A DNA stretch of 45,817 nucleotides from Flavobacteriaceae bacterium (GCA_028284745.1 JANQRC010000015.1:40113-85929), one strand, 5' to 3'; shown: positions 8,279 through 17,236, counted from the first letter of the stretch. A program made the numbers and translations. Notes: a model not told the origin generated them from the letters alone.

Positions 8279-9556
8279 TTAGTCGATCAACTCAAATCCA
8301 GCATAGGGAACCAGCACTTCGGGCACTTCTATACCATCGGCTGTTTGATAGTTCTCTAAAATTCCCGCCAACACTCTCGGCAAAGCCAACGAACTTCCAT
8401 TCAAGGTATGTGCCAACTTCTTTTTCCCATCAGTGTCTTTAAAGCGAAGTTTGAGGCGATTGCTTTGGAAGGTCTCGAAGTTAGAGACAGAGCTGATCTC
8501 TAACCAGCGGTCTTGGGCAGTAGAGAAGACTTCAAAATCATAGGTCATGGCTGCCGCAAACCCTAGATCGCCCCCACACAGGCGAAGAATGCGATACGGA
8601 AGCTTCAATTCATTCAGAATTGATTTCACATGGGCGACCATCCCTTCTAATGCTTCATATGAAGCATCGGGATGTTCAACCCTAACGATCTCTACCTTGT
8701 CAAATTGGTGTAGTCTGTTCAAACCCCGTACATGAGCTCCCCAGCTACCAGCCTCTCTTCTAAAGCAAGGCGTGTAGGCAGTACACGTAATGGGAAGGTC
8801 TTTAGCCGCAAGCAATTCGTCTCTAAAAAAATTGGTGACCGGTACTTCGGCAGTCGGAATTAAATAATAATCTTGATTTTCTAAGGGAACGCGGTACATC
8901 TGCCCTTCCTTATCGGGCAATTGCCCGGTACCAATACCAGAAGCTTCATTCACCACGTGGGGAACTTGGTACTCTTTGTAGCCTGCTGCTATGTTCTTGT
9001 CCAGAAAATAGTTGATCAGCGCACGCTGCAGTCGGGCGCCTTTGCCTTTATACACCGGAAAACCAGCGCCCGTGATCTTGTTGCCTAGCTCAAAATCAAT
9101 GATGTCGTATCTCTTCGCCAACTCCCAATGGGGAAGCGCATTGGCTTCCAGTTGAGGAATATCACCTGCACGATATACCTCCTCATTAGCTTCATCTGTA
9201 TTCCCTTCAGGAACTAGGTCATGAGGCACATTAGGGATCTGATAGAGCACCTCTTGCAGTGCTTCGGCGCATTGACCGAGGTTTTCAGACAATGTTTTGG
9301 CGTTCTCTTTCAGTGTACCCGTCTTCGCTTTCAGAAGATTTGCCTTCTCTGCTTCCCCAGTCTTGAAAAGTTGCCCTATTTCTTTGGACAGCTTGTTAGA
9401 TTCAGCTAGAACAGTATCTAATTCTGTCTGAAGCCTTCTGCGCTTCTCGTCTAATGAGATTACTTGGTCGATCAGATCTGTGGCATCAAGATTCCTTTTC
9501 TTGAGGTTATCGATCGTAGCATCTCTTTCTTCTCTGATAATGGAGGTCTGTAGCAT
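8279..9556 (-). CDS. serS: Serine--tRNA ligase
   Basis: Class II aminoacyl-tRNA synthetase that charges tRNA-Ser, 425 residues from the ATG at 9556. The frame is open upstream to 9709, but the added 51 residues have no counterpart in the family and begin upstream of a -7 box, so the standard start MLQTSIIREERDATIDNLKK was chosen. The N-terminal long coiled-coil arm (about 30-105) is clear. Motif 2 reads 'CFRREAGSWGAHVRGLNRLH' (about 265-284), motif 3 'LNGSSLALPRVLAGILENYQ' near 385-404. Length is normal. It lies downstream of the ribF-HTTM pair with a 200-base gap carrying its own promoter-like site. Confidence 0.97.
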   Translation of the reverse strand: MLQTSIIREERDATIDNLKKRNLDATDLIDQVISLDEKRRRLQTELDTVLAESNKLSKEIGQLFKTGEAEKANLLKAKTGTLKENAKTLSENLGQCAEALQEVLYQIPNVPHDLVPEGNTDEANEEVYRAGDIPQLEANALPHWELAKRYDIIDFELGNKITGAGFPVYKGKGARLQRALINYFLDKNIAAGYKEYQVPHVVNEASGIGTGQLPDKEGQMYRVPLENQDYYLIPTAEVPVTNFFRDELLAAKDLPITCTAYTPCFRREAGSWGAHVRGLNRLHQFDKVEIVRVEHPDASYEALEGMVAHVKSILNELKLPYRILRLCGGDLGFAAAMTYDFEVFSTAQDRWLEISSVSNFETFQSNRLKLRFKDTDGKKKLAHTLNGSSLALPRVLAGILENYQTADGIEVPEVLVPYAGFELID

Positions 9557-9577
9557 TTGGCTTCTCTTTAAGCGGCA

Positions 9578-9585
9578 CAAAAGTA
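9578..9585 (-). promoter_or_regulatory. -7 box TACTTTTG upstream of serS
   Basis: Minus-strand TACTTTTG fits TAnnTTTG and lies 21 bases upstream of the serS ATG at 9556. The sequence 20 bases further upstream is T-rich but lacks a clean TTG. It makes the longer serS reading frame unlikely. Confidence 0.4.
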
Positions 9586-9755
9586 CATGATTTTTTTCAT
9601 TGATAAATTTAAACGAGCTCAATGAAAAAACTACATGGACTAACAAAAGTGGTTCCTGATGCGAAGCTAAATTTTGTAATCTTATGCAAACAAAATTTAG
9701 TTTCTTCACAGAAGAAAGTTAGCCAAATCGCCAAAAAAATCTGATGATAGAATGA

Positions 9756-11072
9756 TTATTCTTCTACTGGAAGTAATACCCAATCGTGATGACTCCAGGG
9801 GTTCCAATCTTCAGCTGCTAGGTCTGTCTTCGAATCAATGAGTGGCGCGTACCCTTTTCCATTCACACTTATCCTAGAGTTCACATATACAGCAACTTCC
9901 TTTCCTTCTTCAGCATATGTGGCCTTCAGGTACTGTGCAAATTGCCACATCATGTCTGGCTTTGTCTTCACAGAACGAAGTTGTTTTGGCGTTAGATGTT
10001 CCTTTAGCTTTATATGCTCTCGCTTATTTGTCGCCTTATCGACGACTGTAAAATGGGTAGCACCCGATTTGCTCCTAAGCATCATGCGCCAGCTCATCCG
10101 ATGTCCCTCTTCGGTATGTAGCACATCGCCTTCTATAAACCAATGACGGAGCGGCAATGCAATTTGAATGATAAAATAGACGACACTCGCACTGATGGCC
10201 AACTTTTTGTAGGAGGGAACAACTACCTCGTCACCTTCATAGAGAGGCTTGTTCTTTAGAAATAGGTTGTGAATGGTCTTCGGTGGAAAAAAGAACAGGC
10301 AAAATGCTAGTGATAAGTACGGAAAGATACCGATGTGCAATACGAACGAGTTGAATAGGTGGAAAAAAATAGCTGCCCCAAAGGTTAGCTTTCGGGTAGG
10401 CTTCCACAACAATCCCGGGATGATGAGGCCATCGAAAAAAATCCCTCCATAGGTCAAAAACTTATGTAGCCATGGTTGTTGAAGCAATTCTCCTACCACG
10501 GGGAAGTGCGCCCTTGATAGCATCAGGTTCTTTGTCACCGTATGGTCTAGCCAATCTGGGTATAGCTTGGCAACCGAAGCATAGGTATATACAATGAAAA
10601 GCTGTATCACAAAGATCACCACCACCCAATTGGGCATGTGCGTTTGCCTAATATCAGGGTTCCTTTTTGCATCGAATGAATAGTATCTGTTGGCAGGCAC
10701 CAGGATCATGATGAGGCAGATGAGTATCAACAGATAGTAATGGTTGTTATACGAAGACTTCTGCATCAGGTATGTGACCGTCCACATCAGTGTGAAGGCT
10801 GTCATGCCCAAACGATAGCGAAAGCCTACCATCACAAACAACCCAAAAATCCCCATGACCGCATAGTAGAAATACATGCCATAGCCCGGCAAAGGCTGCA
10901 ACCACTCGAATCCGATAAATGTGAAGGTGAAATCGGGATCGATCATGGCTCTTTTGACCCATCCTGTGAAAATGGCACCAACAGATTCTAAAAATATCAA
11001 CAGCCCAAAGAGCATCCTGAAGACGATCAAGGCACTGTTGTCTATCTGTCTGAATAGCAGCTTATCTAGCAT
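9756..11072 (-). CDS. HTTM domain integral membrane protein
   Basis: A 438-residue protein with several membrane helices (roughly 13-32, 70-90, 100-125, 152-172, 210-230, 240-265 and 290-310) followed by a soluble C-terminal part of about 120 residues. The pattern 'SALIVFRMLFGLLIFLES' near the start and 'YNNHYYLLILICLIMILVPA' with 'YTYASVAKLYPDWL' match the HTTM (horizontally transferred transmembrane) family. That family is related to vitamin K-dependent gamma-carboxylase; the bacterial members lack a proven reaction. It overlaps the end of ribF by 11 bases and so is probably translated from the same mRNA. ribF-HTTM-serS is a recurrent flavobacterial neighbourhood. Confidence 0.88.
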   Translation of the reverse strand: MLDKLLFRQIDNSALIVFRMLFGLLIFLESVGAIFTGWVKRAMIDPDFTFTFIGFEWLQPLPGYGMYFYYAVMGIFGLFVMVGFRYRLGMTAFTLMWTVTYLMQKSSYNNHYYLLILICLIMILVPANRYYSFDAKRNPDIRQTHMPNWVVVIFVIQLFIVYTYASVAKLYPDWLDHTVTKNLMLSRAHFPVVGELLQQPWLHKFLTYGGIFFDGLIIPGLLWKPTRKLTFGAAIFFHLFNSFVLHIGIFPYLSLAFCLFFFPPKTIHNLFLKNKPLYEGDEVVVPSYKKLAISASVVYFIIQIALPLRHWFIEGDVLHTEEGHRMSWRMMLRSKSGATHFTVVDKATNKREHIKLKEHLTPKQLRSVKTKPDMMWQFAQYLKATYAEEGKEVAVYVNSRISVNGKGYAPLIDSKTDLAAEDWNPWSHHDWVLLPVEE

Positions 11073-11997
11073 AAGATTCTATAAAAGCCAATGCTTGTTC
11101 TCTATCTAACACCAATTGTTCCCGGAGCCTGTCTACATATTTGAAGTTCTGTTCGTCGCGCAAGCGATGCAGCAGCGATATGGATAGCTCTCTGCCATAA
11201 AGATCGTCCTCAAAGTCGAAAAAGTGTACTTCTATGGTACGCTCATTGCCTTCAACTGTTGGCTTGGTTCCAATATTCATCATACCATACACAACTCTAC
11301 CATCAATGTTGCTTTCAACCACATAAACGCCATCTTTAGGCACTAATTTGTAGTCCTGCTGTATAGAAATATTTGCCGTCGGAAACCCTATCGTCCTTCC
11401 CAAAGCACGACCGCGGACCACATTTCCTGCCAAGCCAAAATGATAGCCCAGGTAACTGTTGGCCATCTTGACATCACCTTCATGAAGCGCATTCCTGATC
11501 TTGGTAGAGCTCACAGACACATCGTTGATCTCTTGCGGTGGTATTTGCGCCACTTCGAAACCAAAGGTTTGACCGAATTCGATCAATTCTGCAATGCTAG
11601 CCGTGCGGTTACGACCAAATCGGTGGTCATACCCAACGATCACCTTTTTCGCCTTTAATGTATTTACCAAAATATCACGCACAAATTCCATAGCGCTCAG
11701 TCTTGAAAACTCCTTGGTAAAGGGTTGCAATACGATGCTATCGATACCGATGCGTTTTAGCAACTCTGATCGCTCTTCGATGGTATTTATCAACTTTATA
11801 GAGGCATCTTGTTGCAAGACCATTCGCGGATGCGGGAAAAAGGTCAGTAAAATCGAGGTAAGTCCTTTTTCTATTGACTCATCGACCAAACGCTTTATGA
11901 TGACCTGATGCCCGACATGAACACCATCAAACGTACCAATAGTGACAATGCTTGGCCTTTCGGTATCATATTTTTCAATTTGAACTGAATTGGTCAC
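11062..11997 (-). CDS. ribF: Bifunctional riboflavin kinase / FAD synthetase
   Basis: A 311-residue cytosolic enzyme that phosphorylates riboflavin to FMN and adenylylates FMN to FAD. The N-terminal nucleotidyltransferase domain carries 'GTFDGVHVGH' (21-30) and later 'VIVGYDHRFGRNR'. The C-terminal riboflavin kinase domain has 'GRALGRTIGFPTANI' and 'DGVYVVES'. The start is a GTG (complement of 11995-11997); the usual family N-terminus fits this position. It is transcribed divergently from the T9SS metallopeptidase and overlaps the HTTM gene by 11 bases. Confidence 0.96.
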   Translation of the reverse strand: MTNSVQIEKYDTERPSIVTIGTFDGVHVGHQVIIKRLVDESIEKGLTSILLTFFPHPRMVLQQDASIKLINTIEERSELLKRIGIDSIVLQPFTKEFSRLSAMEFVRDILVNTLKAKKVIVGYDHRFGRNRTASIAELIEFGQTFGFEVAQIPPQEINDVSVSSTKIRNALHEGDVKMANSYLGYHFGLAGNVVRGRALGRTIGFPTANISIQQDYKLVPKDGVYVVESNIDGRVVYGMMNIGTKPTVEGNERTIEVHFFDFEDDLYGRELSISLLHRLRDEQNFKYVDRLREQLVLDREQALAFIESYAR

Positions 11998-12005
11998 TAA
12001 GGTGG

Positions 12006-12039
12006 TTGTCCTGGATTATAGTTTAAAATCTTAACTTTG
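12006..12039 (+). promoter_or_regulatory. Candidate flavobacterial promoter (TTG-N23-TAACTTTG) for the metallopeptidase gene
   Basis: TTG at 12006-12008 and TAACTTTG at 12032-12039 match the bacteroidete -33/-7 pattern with a spacer at the long end of the accepted range. The metallopeptidase ATG is at 12089, giving a leader of about 40 bases. Confidence 0.5.
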
Positions 12040-12088
12040 GAATGAAGTCTAGCATGATGATAGACCTGTCCCGTAAAATGAAAACGTC

Positions 12089-14389
12089 ATGAAAACAAAT
12101 TTACATGCTATTTTTTCAACAGCCATATTTTTAGCTTGCTTTTCAGCAATAGCTCAGCAAGGTTATTGGAAGTCATCCTCATTAGATAGGTCCGCCAGAT
12201 CTTGGGCAAACGACCTAGATAAAGATCATTACACGATCTACCGCCTGGCTTCTGAAGATTTTAAAAAAGCCCTTATATACGCTCCAAAAAGAAGCACATT
12301 CTCTGGAAGGTCTAACACAATGATTAGTTTCCCGAATGAAAAAGGCGAATTGGAACAATTTCGGGTCATGGAGGTGAAAACACTTTCCGACGAAATTGCC
12401 AAGAAGCATCCAACCATTAAGACCTACCTCGGAATTGCTGAAAGCGACCCTTTGAAACGAATCCGTTTCAGCGTTACGCCCAGCGGTGTCAAAACCATGC
12501 TTACCAAGCCAGGACAGTCGATGGTGTTTAGTGAGCCCATTCCCAATAGACCCGATCAGTACATTGTCTACTCGCGCGACATTCATGACGAGGAAGCGAT
12601 AGGTCTCGATTGCCTCACTGACAAAATTGCCAGTAGTCAGGCACCTGCACAGACAAGAGGTGCAGACGACCAGATGCTTAGAACTTTCGAAATCGCCATC
12701 ACCACCACAGCCGAGTACACTAATTTTTGGGATGACGGTAGCGACGGCGACCCCAAAGATGATGCTTTTGACCAGGTGGTTGCGACCCTTAATCGCGTCA
12801 ATGAAGTATTTGAGACCGATATGGCGATCTCTTTCACGTTGGTATCGGGCACAAACATCATTTATGACGACCCTATCACAGACCCATTTAACCAAAATGG
12901 TTATGTGGGCGGTCAATCCCAATTCATCCTTGATACTACTATAGGAAGTGCAAACTATGACATAGGGCACGTTTTTGACTATGAAGGTGGTAGCGGTGGA
13001 AATGTCGGCACTGGCAATGCGGGCTGTATCGGATGTGTCTGTAACAATGGCTCTAAAGGAAGCGGATGGTCTGCCCATTTATTCATTGACAACGATGGCG
13101 GTCCTTATATGTCTGATTTTTTCGACGTAGACTATGTTTGTCATGAGATCGGCCACCAAATGGGTGCCAATCACACTTGGTCTTTTGTTTCAGAAGGAAC
13201 CGGTGTGAATGTAGAGCCCGGCAGCGGTTCTACTATCATGGGATATGCTGGCATCGAAGGCATCAACGATGTACAGGACCATAGTGATCCTTATTTTCAT
13301 TATGAATCCATCAACCAGGTCCTGAACAATGTCGGTGGCAAAACATGCCAAGACGAAACGCCTATCGCTAATGAGCCTCCTGCGGCTAACGCAGGCCCTG
13401 ACCATACCATACCACAGGGAACAGCATTTGTACTCCGCGGCTCTGCCACTGATGACGATAGCGGCGATACGCTTACCTATTGCTGGGAGCAGATAGATAA
13501 TGGTATTTCTAACAATGGTAATTTTGGTCCCACCAGAAATTCCAGCGCAAGCTTCAGGTCACGCCCACCCAGTATTTCGCCTGATAGGTACATGCCCATC
13601 ATGGAACGTGTGGTCGCTGGCCAACTCACTGAGACCAGCCCTGTAGAAACTGTTGACAACACATCTTGGGAAACCGTGTCGACCGTTGGAAGGTCTTTAA
13701 ATTTCGCCTTGACGGTAAGAGACCGAATGCCAACAAGCACAGGGCAAACCCCGCAGAGCAGTTTTGACACGATGACCGTAACTGTAGACGAAAACTCAGG
13801 GCCTTTTGTGGTAACTTCGCAAACCACCAATGAAACTTGGTCTGCAGGTTCGGCCGTTACCATAAGTTGGGATGTTGCAGGAACCGACGGTTCACCTGTA
13901 AATGTTTCTAACGTGAATATCAAACTTTCTACCGATGGTGGCCTTACCTTTCCGATGGCATTGACCCCTTCGGCCGTTCCCAATGATGGTTCGCAAGAAA
14001 TCGTAGTGCCTTCTGGCATCAATACCGAAAGTGCCCGTGTGATGATCGAGGCAGCAGGTAATATCTTCTTCGCTATTAACAGCACTGACTTCACCATAAA
14101 CGACCCGCTATTAGACTTTGAAGATATTGCCATCGATAACTTTGCGGTGTATCCCAACCCAAACAATGGTGAGTTTACCATTGCGATGAGATCACAAGAC
14201 AGTCTGAGAGTACTTCAAGTAGAACTATTTGACATTACTGGCAGAAAGGTCTATGATAGAACCTACGATGGCTCGTTAGCTACAAAGAGAATCGTGAATG
14301 TGGGGCGACGGCAGCATGGGCTTTATTTCTTGAGGATATCGGATGGGAATCTCATCAGTGTGCAAAGAATGGTCATTCGCCAAGAGTAA
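12089..14389 (+). CDS. Secreted zinc metallopeptidase (reprolysin-like) with T9SS C-terminal sorting domain
   Basis: A 766-residue secreted protease. It has a signal peptide (about 1-22, ending 'FSAIAQQ'), a propeptide-like N-terminal region, and a metzincin catalytic domain (about 190-430). The zinc site 'HEIGHQMGANH' lies at 352-362, with the Met-turn 'STIMGYAG' about 25 residues later. Cysteines in 'GNAGCIGCVCNNGS' suggest disulfides. Ig/PKD-like beta modules follow (about 440-670). A type A T9SS sorting domain of about 80 residues ends the protein, opening 'FAVYPNPNNGEFTI' and closing 'GLYFLRISDGNLISVQRMVI'. Export through the Por secretion system to the cell surface or medium follows from that tail. 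The gene is monocistronic, convergent with pth and divergent from ribF. Confidence 0.93.
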   Translation: MKTNLHAIFSTAIFLACFSAIAQQGYWKSSSLDRSARSWANDLDKDHYTIYRLASEDFKKALIYAPKRSTFSGRSNTMISFPNEKGELEQFRVMEVKTLSDEIAKKHPTIKTYLGIAESDPLKRIRFSVTPSGVKTMLTKPGQSMVFSEPIPNRPDQYIVYSRDIHDEEAIGLDCLTDKIASSQAPAQTRGADDQMLRTFEIAITTTAEYTNFWDDGSDGDPKDDAFDQVVATLNRVNEVFETDMAISFTLVSGTNIIYDDPITDPFNQNGYVGGQSQFILDTTIGSANYDIGHVFDYEGGSGGNVGTGNAGCIGCVCNNGSKGSGWSAHLFIDNDGGPYMSDFFDVDYVCHEIGHQMGANHTWSFVSEGTGVNVEPGSGSTIMGYAGIEGINDVQDHSDPYFHYESINQVLNNVGGKTCQDETPIANEPPAANAGPDHTIPQGTAFVLRGSATDDDSGDTLTYCWEQIDNGISNNGNFGPTRNSSASFRSRPPSISPDRYMPIMERVVAGQLTETSPVETVDNTSWETVSTVGRSLNFALTVRDRMPTSTGQTPQSSFDTMTVTVDENSGPFVVTSQTTNETWSAGSAVTISWDVAGTDGSPVNVSNVNIKLSTDGGLTFPMALTPSAVPNDGSQEIVVPSGINTESARVMIEAAGNIFFAINSTDFTINDPLLDFEDIAIDNFAVYPNPNNGEFTIAMRSQDSLRVLQVELFDITGRKVYDRTYDGSLATKRIVNVGRRQHGLYFLRISDGNLISVQRMVIRQE

Positions 14390-14391
14390 TG

Positions 14392-15018
14392 TTATTTTCC
14401 ATTAAAGGTATTCATTGTGATATCCATTCCTGTTGTGCCGAACGATCTTACGGCTTCACACATCTTGCCCAGTCGTTCTGGCAAGGCGCTCAGCTCATCA
14501 TCGCTCCATTTGCCAAGCACGTAGTCTACCTGCCTTCCTTTGGAGAAAGAATCACTGATCCCAAAACGCAACCTGTTGTAGCTTGTGGTCTGCAGTACTG
14601 TTTGTGTGTCCTTTAGGCCGTTGTGCCCACCATCACTTCCTTTTCTCTTTATACGAATGGCACCAAAAGGGAGGTTCAAGTCGTCTGTGATCACCAGCAT
14701 ATTGTCTAGGTGGATCTTTTCTTTCTGAAGCCAATATTTAATGGCCTTTCCACTAAGATTCATGTAGGTGGAAGGTTTTAACAGAAAGAACTGTCTTCCC
14801 TTGAACTTGTATTTGGCCATATCCCCCAAGCGTACGGTCTCAAACTTCAGACCCTCTTTATTTGCAAGGTGATCTAAAACCTCAAAGCCGATGTTATGGC
14901 GTGTTCCTTTGTATTCTTGACCAATATTCCCCAGGCCAACTATTAAGAATTTCTTCATGGTATCTTCTTCCACAGCATTTTCCTTGCCAAAGAACCACCG
15001 CCTAAAAAATGCTAGCAT
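14392..15018 (-). CDS. pth: Peptidyl-tRNA hydrolase
   Basis: A 208-residue enzyme that releases peptides from peptidyl-tRNA dropped by ribosomes. Visible motifs: 'FLIVGLGNIGQEYKGTRHNIGF' (written in parts: FLIVGLGNIGQEY, then KGTRHNIGF with the catalytic His), 'LLKPSTYMNLSGKA', 'ITDDLNLPFGAIRIK' and 'GSDGGHNGLKD'. The core begins at Met21 (ATG at 14958). The 20-residue basic/aromatic extension before it is common in flavobacterial Pth proteins, so the longer form is kept, with the shorter as the alternative. It follows prs and the L25 gene, separated from L25 by a terminator, and converges with the metallopeptidase gene with only 2 bases between stops. Confidence 0.95.
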   Translation of the reverse strand: MLAFFRRWFFGKENAVEEDTMKKFLIVGLGNIGQEYKGTRHNIGFEVLDHLANKEGLKFETVRLGDMAKYKFKGRQFFLLKPSTYMNLSGKAIKYWLQKEKIHLDNMLVITDDLNLPFGAIRIKRKGSDGGHNGLKDTQTVLQTTSYNRLRFGISDSFSKGRQVDYVLGKWSDDELSALPERLGKMCEAVRSFGTTGMDITMNTFNGK

Positions 15019-15043
15019 GTTTTAAAAATTTTGATAAAAATAG

Positions 15044-15070
15044 AAAAAGCACCCCGATCGAGGTGCTTTT
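15044..15070 (-). terminator. Intrinsic terminator after the L25 gene
   Basis: Perfect 9-base arms AAAAGCACC (15045-15053) and GGTGCTTTT (15062-15070) with an 8-base loop. On the minus strand the stem is followed by further T residues, 23 bases after the L25 stop. It would also work in the other direction. Confidence 0.8.
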
Positions 15071-15092
15071 GCTGTTGATAGTCATTGAGATG

Positions 15093-15725
15093 TTACTCGG
15101 CAGCAGCCTCGCCTTCGGCAGCTGGGGCTTCGCCTTCTTCATCTTCGTCTCCTTCTTCAACTTCGCCAGCTTTCATAGCAGCACGTGCCATTCTTACTTG
15201 GCAGACCACCATGTTGTCTGGGTGAAGGAACGTGTAATCATCATTGGCAAGTTCTGTGATATACAGCTTGTTACCGATCTTTAGTTTAGAGATATCTGCC
15301 TGGATATAGTCAGGCAGGTTTCCTGGAAGCGCCTTTACTCGAAGCTTCCGTTTGTTCACACGTAATACACCACCAGCAACTACGCCTGGCGCGTTGCCCA
15401 CGACCTTCACGGGAATGTTCATCGCGATAGGCTTGTCGTCATACAGCTGATAGAAATCGATATGCAAGATACGATCCGTCACAGGATGAAACTGGATGTC
15501 TTGTAACACGGCATTGAAGGTCTTTCCACCTTCCAGATCAATCACAACAGTGTGTGCGTCTGGAGTGTAAACTAGGTTCTTGAAGGCTAGTTCTGGCGCT
15601 TCAAAATGCACTGGGTTGTCTCCTCCGTATAAAACGCAAGGGACCTTACCAGCATTACGTAGGGCCTTGGTCGCTACCTTGCCCACGCTTTCTCTTTGGG
15701 ATCCTTTGATTGTAATTGACTTCAT
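15093..15725 (-). CDS. rplY: 50S ribosomal protein L25 / general stress protein Ctc
   Basis: A 210-residue Ctc-type L25, a 5S rRNA-binding protein of the large subunit. The N-terminal L25 domain (about 1-90) reads '[20 protein letters not shown]' and '[18 protein letters not shown]'. The C-terminal TL5/Ctc beta domain (about 95-185) has '[20 protein letters not shown]'. A low-complexity acidic tail rich in Glu, Ala and Gly ends the protein, as usual in Bacteroidetes. It starts 22 bases after prs ends, so the pair is an operon. No Shine-Dalgarno is seen before the ATG, only an A/T-rich leader. Confidence 0.95.
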   Translation of the reverse strand: MKSITIKGSQRESVGKVATKALRNAGKVPCVLYGGDNPVHFEAPELAFKNLVYTPDAHTVVIDLEGGKTFNAVLQDIQFHPVTDRILHIDFYQLYDDKPIAMNIPVKVVGNAPGVVAGGVLRVNKRKLRVKALPGNLPDYIQADISKLKIGNKLYITELANDDYTFLHPDNMVVCQVRMARAAMKAGEVEEGDEDEEGEAPAAEGEAAAE

Positions 15726-15747
15726 TGTATAAAAATTAAAATATATA

Positions 15748-16689
15748 CTACATTAAAAACTTAGAGCTGATCGAAGTGTTGTGATTCACGCGATGCATTA
15801 CATCGGCAAACAATTCGGCACAACTAAGCACCTTGATCTTTTCGCTCTCTTGCTTTGGCCGGATCGAATCGGTAACGATCAACTCCTTGAGCTGTGATCT
15901 TTCGATACGCTCATAAGCATTCCCCGAAAGTAATGCATGTGTACAGATCGCTCGTACGCTTTTGGCACCACGTTCCATCATCAGATCTGCTGCCTTGGTC
16001 AACGTGCCGGCGGTATCTACCATATCATCTACCAGCACTACATTTCTTCCTGTGACATCACCGATCAACTCCATGTGTGATATCACATTGGCCTTTTTAC
16101 GCTGCTTGTAACAGATCACCACCTCGCTCTCCAAGTACTTGGAATACGCATAGGCTCTTTTAGAACCGCCCATGTCTGGCGAGGCAATTGTTAGATCATC
16201 AAGTTCCAACTCCTTCACATAGGGAAGAAAGATCGTGGAAGCGTATAGGTGGTCTACTGGCTTTTCAAAGAATCCTTGGATCTGGTCAGCGTGTAGGTCC
16301 ATCGTAATGATCCGTGTGGCTCCTGCCGCTTCTAAAAGCTTGGCGACCATCTTAGCGCCTATCGGCACTCTTGGCTTGTCCTTTCGGTCTTGCCTAGCCC
16401 AGCCAAAATATGGCATCACCGCTGTGATGTGTCTGGCCGAAGCGCGCTTGGCCGCATCGAGCATCAACAGCATCTCCATCAAATTGTCCGAAGGAGGATT
16501 TGTCGAGCCAATGATGAACACACGGCTACCACGCACCGATTCTTCGAACGACGGCTGAAACTCGCCATCACTATATCTAGAGAACGAAACTTTGCCCAAA
16601 TCGGCACCATAGGCATCTGCAATTTTCTCGGCAAGTTGTTGGCTTTGCGAGCAATTGAAGAATTTGGCTTCTGGCACGGAATAAGACAT
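15748..16689 (-). CDS. prs: Ribose-phosphate pyrophosphokinase
   Basis: A 313-residue class I PRPP synthetase, converting ribose 5-phosphate and ATP to PRPP for purine, pyrimidine, histidine, tryptophan and NAD synthesis. Signatures: '[13 protein letters not shown]', '[15 protein letters not shown]', '[20 protein letters not shown]', the PRPP loop '[19 protein letters not shown]', and '[12 protein letters not shown]'. Full length for the family. It is first of the prs-L25 operon, and a TAnnTTTG box lies about 55 bases upstream of the start. Confidence 0.97.
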   Translation of the reverse strand: MSYSVPEAKFFNCSQSQQLAEKIADAYGADLGKVSFSRYSDGEFQPSFEESVRGSRVFIIGSTNPPSDNLMEMLLMLDAAKRASARHITAVMPYFGWARQDRKDKPRVPIGAKMVAKLLEAAGATRIITMDLHADQIQGFFEKPVDHLYASTIFLPYVKELELDDLTIASPDMGGSKRAYAYSKYLESEVVICYKQRKKANVISHMELIGDVTGRNVVLVDDMVDTAGTLTKAADLMMERGAKSVRAICTHALLSGNAYERIERSQLKELIVTDSIRPKQESEKIKVLSCAELFADVMHRVNHNTSISSKFLM

Positions 16690-16741
16690 CCTAAAAGTTT
16701 GTTTATCAGCTTAAAAACGGTCCGCCATTTTTAATAGGCTG

Positions 16742-16749
16742 CAAATTTA
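16742..16749 (-). promoter_or_regulatory. -7 box TAAATTTG upstream of prs
   Basis: Exact match to TAnnTTTG on the minus strand, 53-60 bases upstream of the prs ATG at 16689. A TTG (complement of 16774-16776) lies 24 bases further upstream, slightly beyond the usual spacer range. Confidence 0.4.
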
Positions 16750-17008
16750 GAAATAAATACGATCCTGAGAAGTCAAATCCTGTTATTTTTGATCTACGGC
16801 CTGATCAATTCCTATCAATTGTTTTTCCAGGTCTCTTTTTGCGCATAATTTCGTTAAGAGCTCATCAAGTAGCCCAGCTATTATCTTTGCCTACGCTTCA
16901 ACTCGCCCATAGCTTTCGCTATGTCGTGCCTTATTCTGCATCAAAAATGGCAATACAAAATTCAATCATAAAAAGTTGAACAGGCGCTTAGAAGTAGATT
17001 TTATTTTA

Positions 17009-17016
17009 TAGATTTG
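17009..17016 (+). promoter_or_regulatory. -7 box TAGATTTG for the tRNA-Leu locus
   Basis: Exact TAnnTTTG match 31 bases before the tRNA-Leu 5' fragment. The only promoter-like element seen here, so it probably drives the fragment and the complete tRNA-Leu as one transcript. The 16-base palindrome at 17020-17035 lies in the initial transcribed region. Confidence 0.45.
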
Positions 17017-17046
17017 CATCCCGATAATTATCGGGGCCGATCAATT

Positions 17047-17090
17047 GCTCGAGTGGCGGAATTGGTAGACGCGCTGGATTCAAAATCCGG
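17047..17090 (+). pseudogene. Truncated tRNA-Leu (5' half only)
   Basis: The sequence from GCTCGAG through the D arm and the anticodon arm matches the complete tRNA-Leu downstream almost base for base (36 of 37 bases identical from TGGCGGAATT to TCCGG). The anticodon loop TTCAAAA is kept. After 17090 the identity stops: an AT-rich 24-base spacer follows, with no variable arm, T arm or 3' acceptor strand. It cannot fold as a tRNA. It looks like the stump left by recombination or deletion between two tandem tRNA-Leu genes or at an integration site. Confidence 0.75.
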
Positions 17091-17114
17091 CGATTAATTT
17101 TGAAATTTTGGAAT

Positions 17115-17196
17115 GCCTCGGTGGCGGAATTGGTAGACGCGCCGGATTCAAAATCCGGTTCTGCAAGGAGTGTGGGTTCGATTCCCACCCGAGGTA
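17115..17196 (+). tRNA. tRNA-Leu (anticodon CAA)
   Basis: An 82-base class II tRNA without encoded CCA. Acceptor GCCTCGG (17115-17121) pairs with CCGAGGT (17189-17195), with one G-U, and discriminator A at 17196. D arm 'TGGCGGAATTGGTAGACGC' is typical of leucine tRNAs. Anticodon stem CCGGA/TCCGG encloses TTCAAAA, anticodon CAA at 17149-17151, reading UUG. A 13-base long variable arm can form a 3-pair stem with GCAA loop. T arm GTGGG/CCCAC encloses TTCGATT. It marks the right end of the conserved chromosomal segment, and tRNA genes are favoured integration targets. Confidence 0.95.
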
Positions 17197-17206
17197 CGAT
17201 TTTTTT

Positions 17207-17236
17207 AAGCCGGTGTTTTTGCATCGGCTTTTTTCT
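17207..17236 (+). terminator. Rho-independent terminator after tRNA-Leu
   Basis: A 9-pair stem (17207-17215 with 17222-17230, one G-U) beginning AAGCCG and ending CGGCTT, with a 6-base loop and a TTTTC tail. It lies 10 bases after the tRNA. Confidence 0.85.

Larger units (their letters stand above)
16690..17046. other. Intergenic region: prs and tRNA promoters, no gene seen
   Basis: About 360 bases between prs and the tRNA locus. It holds a minus-strand TAAATTTG (complement of 16742-16749) as a -7 box for prs, and a plus-strand TAGATTTG at 17009-17016 for the tRNA. A perfect 16-base palindrome, CCCGATAATTATCGGG (17020-17035), lies just before the tRNA fragment. No convincing open frame on either strand. 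Confidence 0.6.

Noticed and set aside
9557-9709. 51-residue N-terminal extension of SerS
   Set aside because: Not in the family, upstream of a -7 box, low-quality sequence; the standard start at 9556 is used.
12215-13078. Long minus-strand open frame (287 codons) under the metallopeptidase gene
   Set aside because: Shadow of a strongly supported T9SS metallopeptidase; no domain or start signal of its own.
13477-14181. 234-codon minus-strand open frame
   Set aside because: Shadow of the beta-rich end of the metallopeptidase; repetitive Ser/Val/Thr composition is the complement of the real gene.
17006-17224. 72-residue minus-strand open frame containing 'PRVGIEPT'
   Set aside because: It is the antisense of the tRNA-Leu genes; this 'VGIEPT' peptide is a well-known artefact of tRNA loci.
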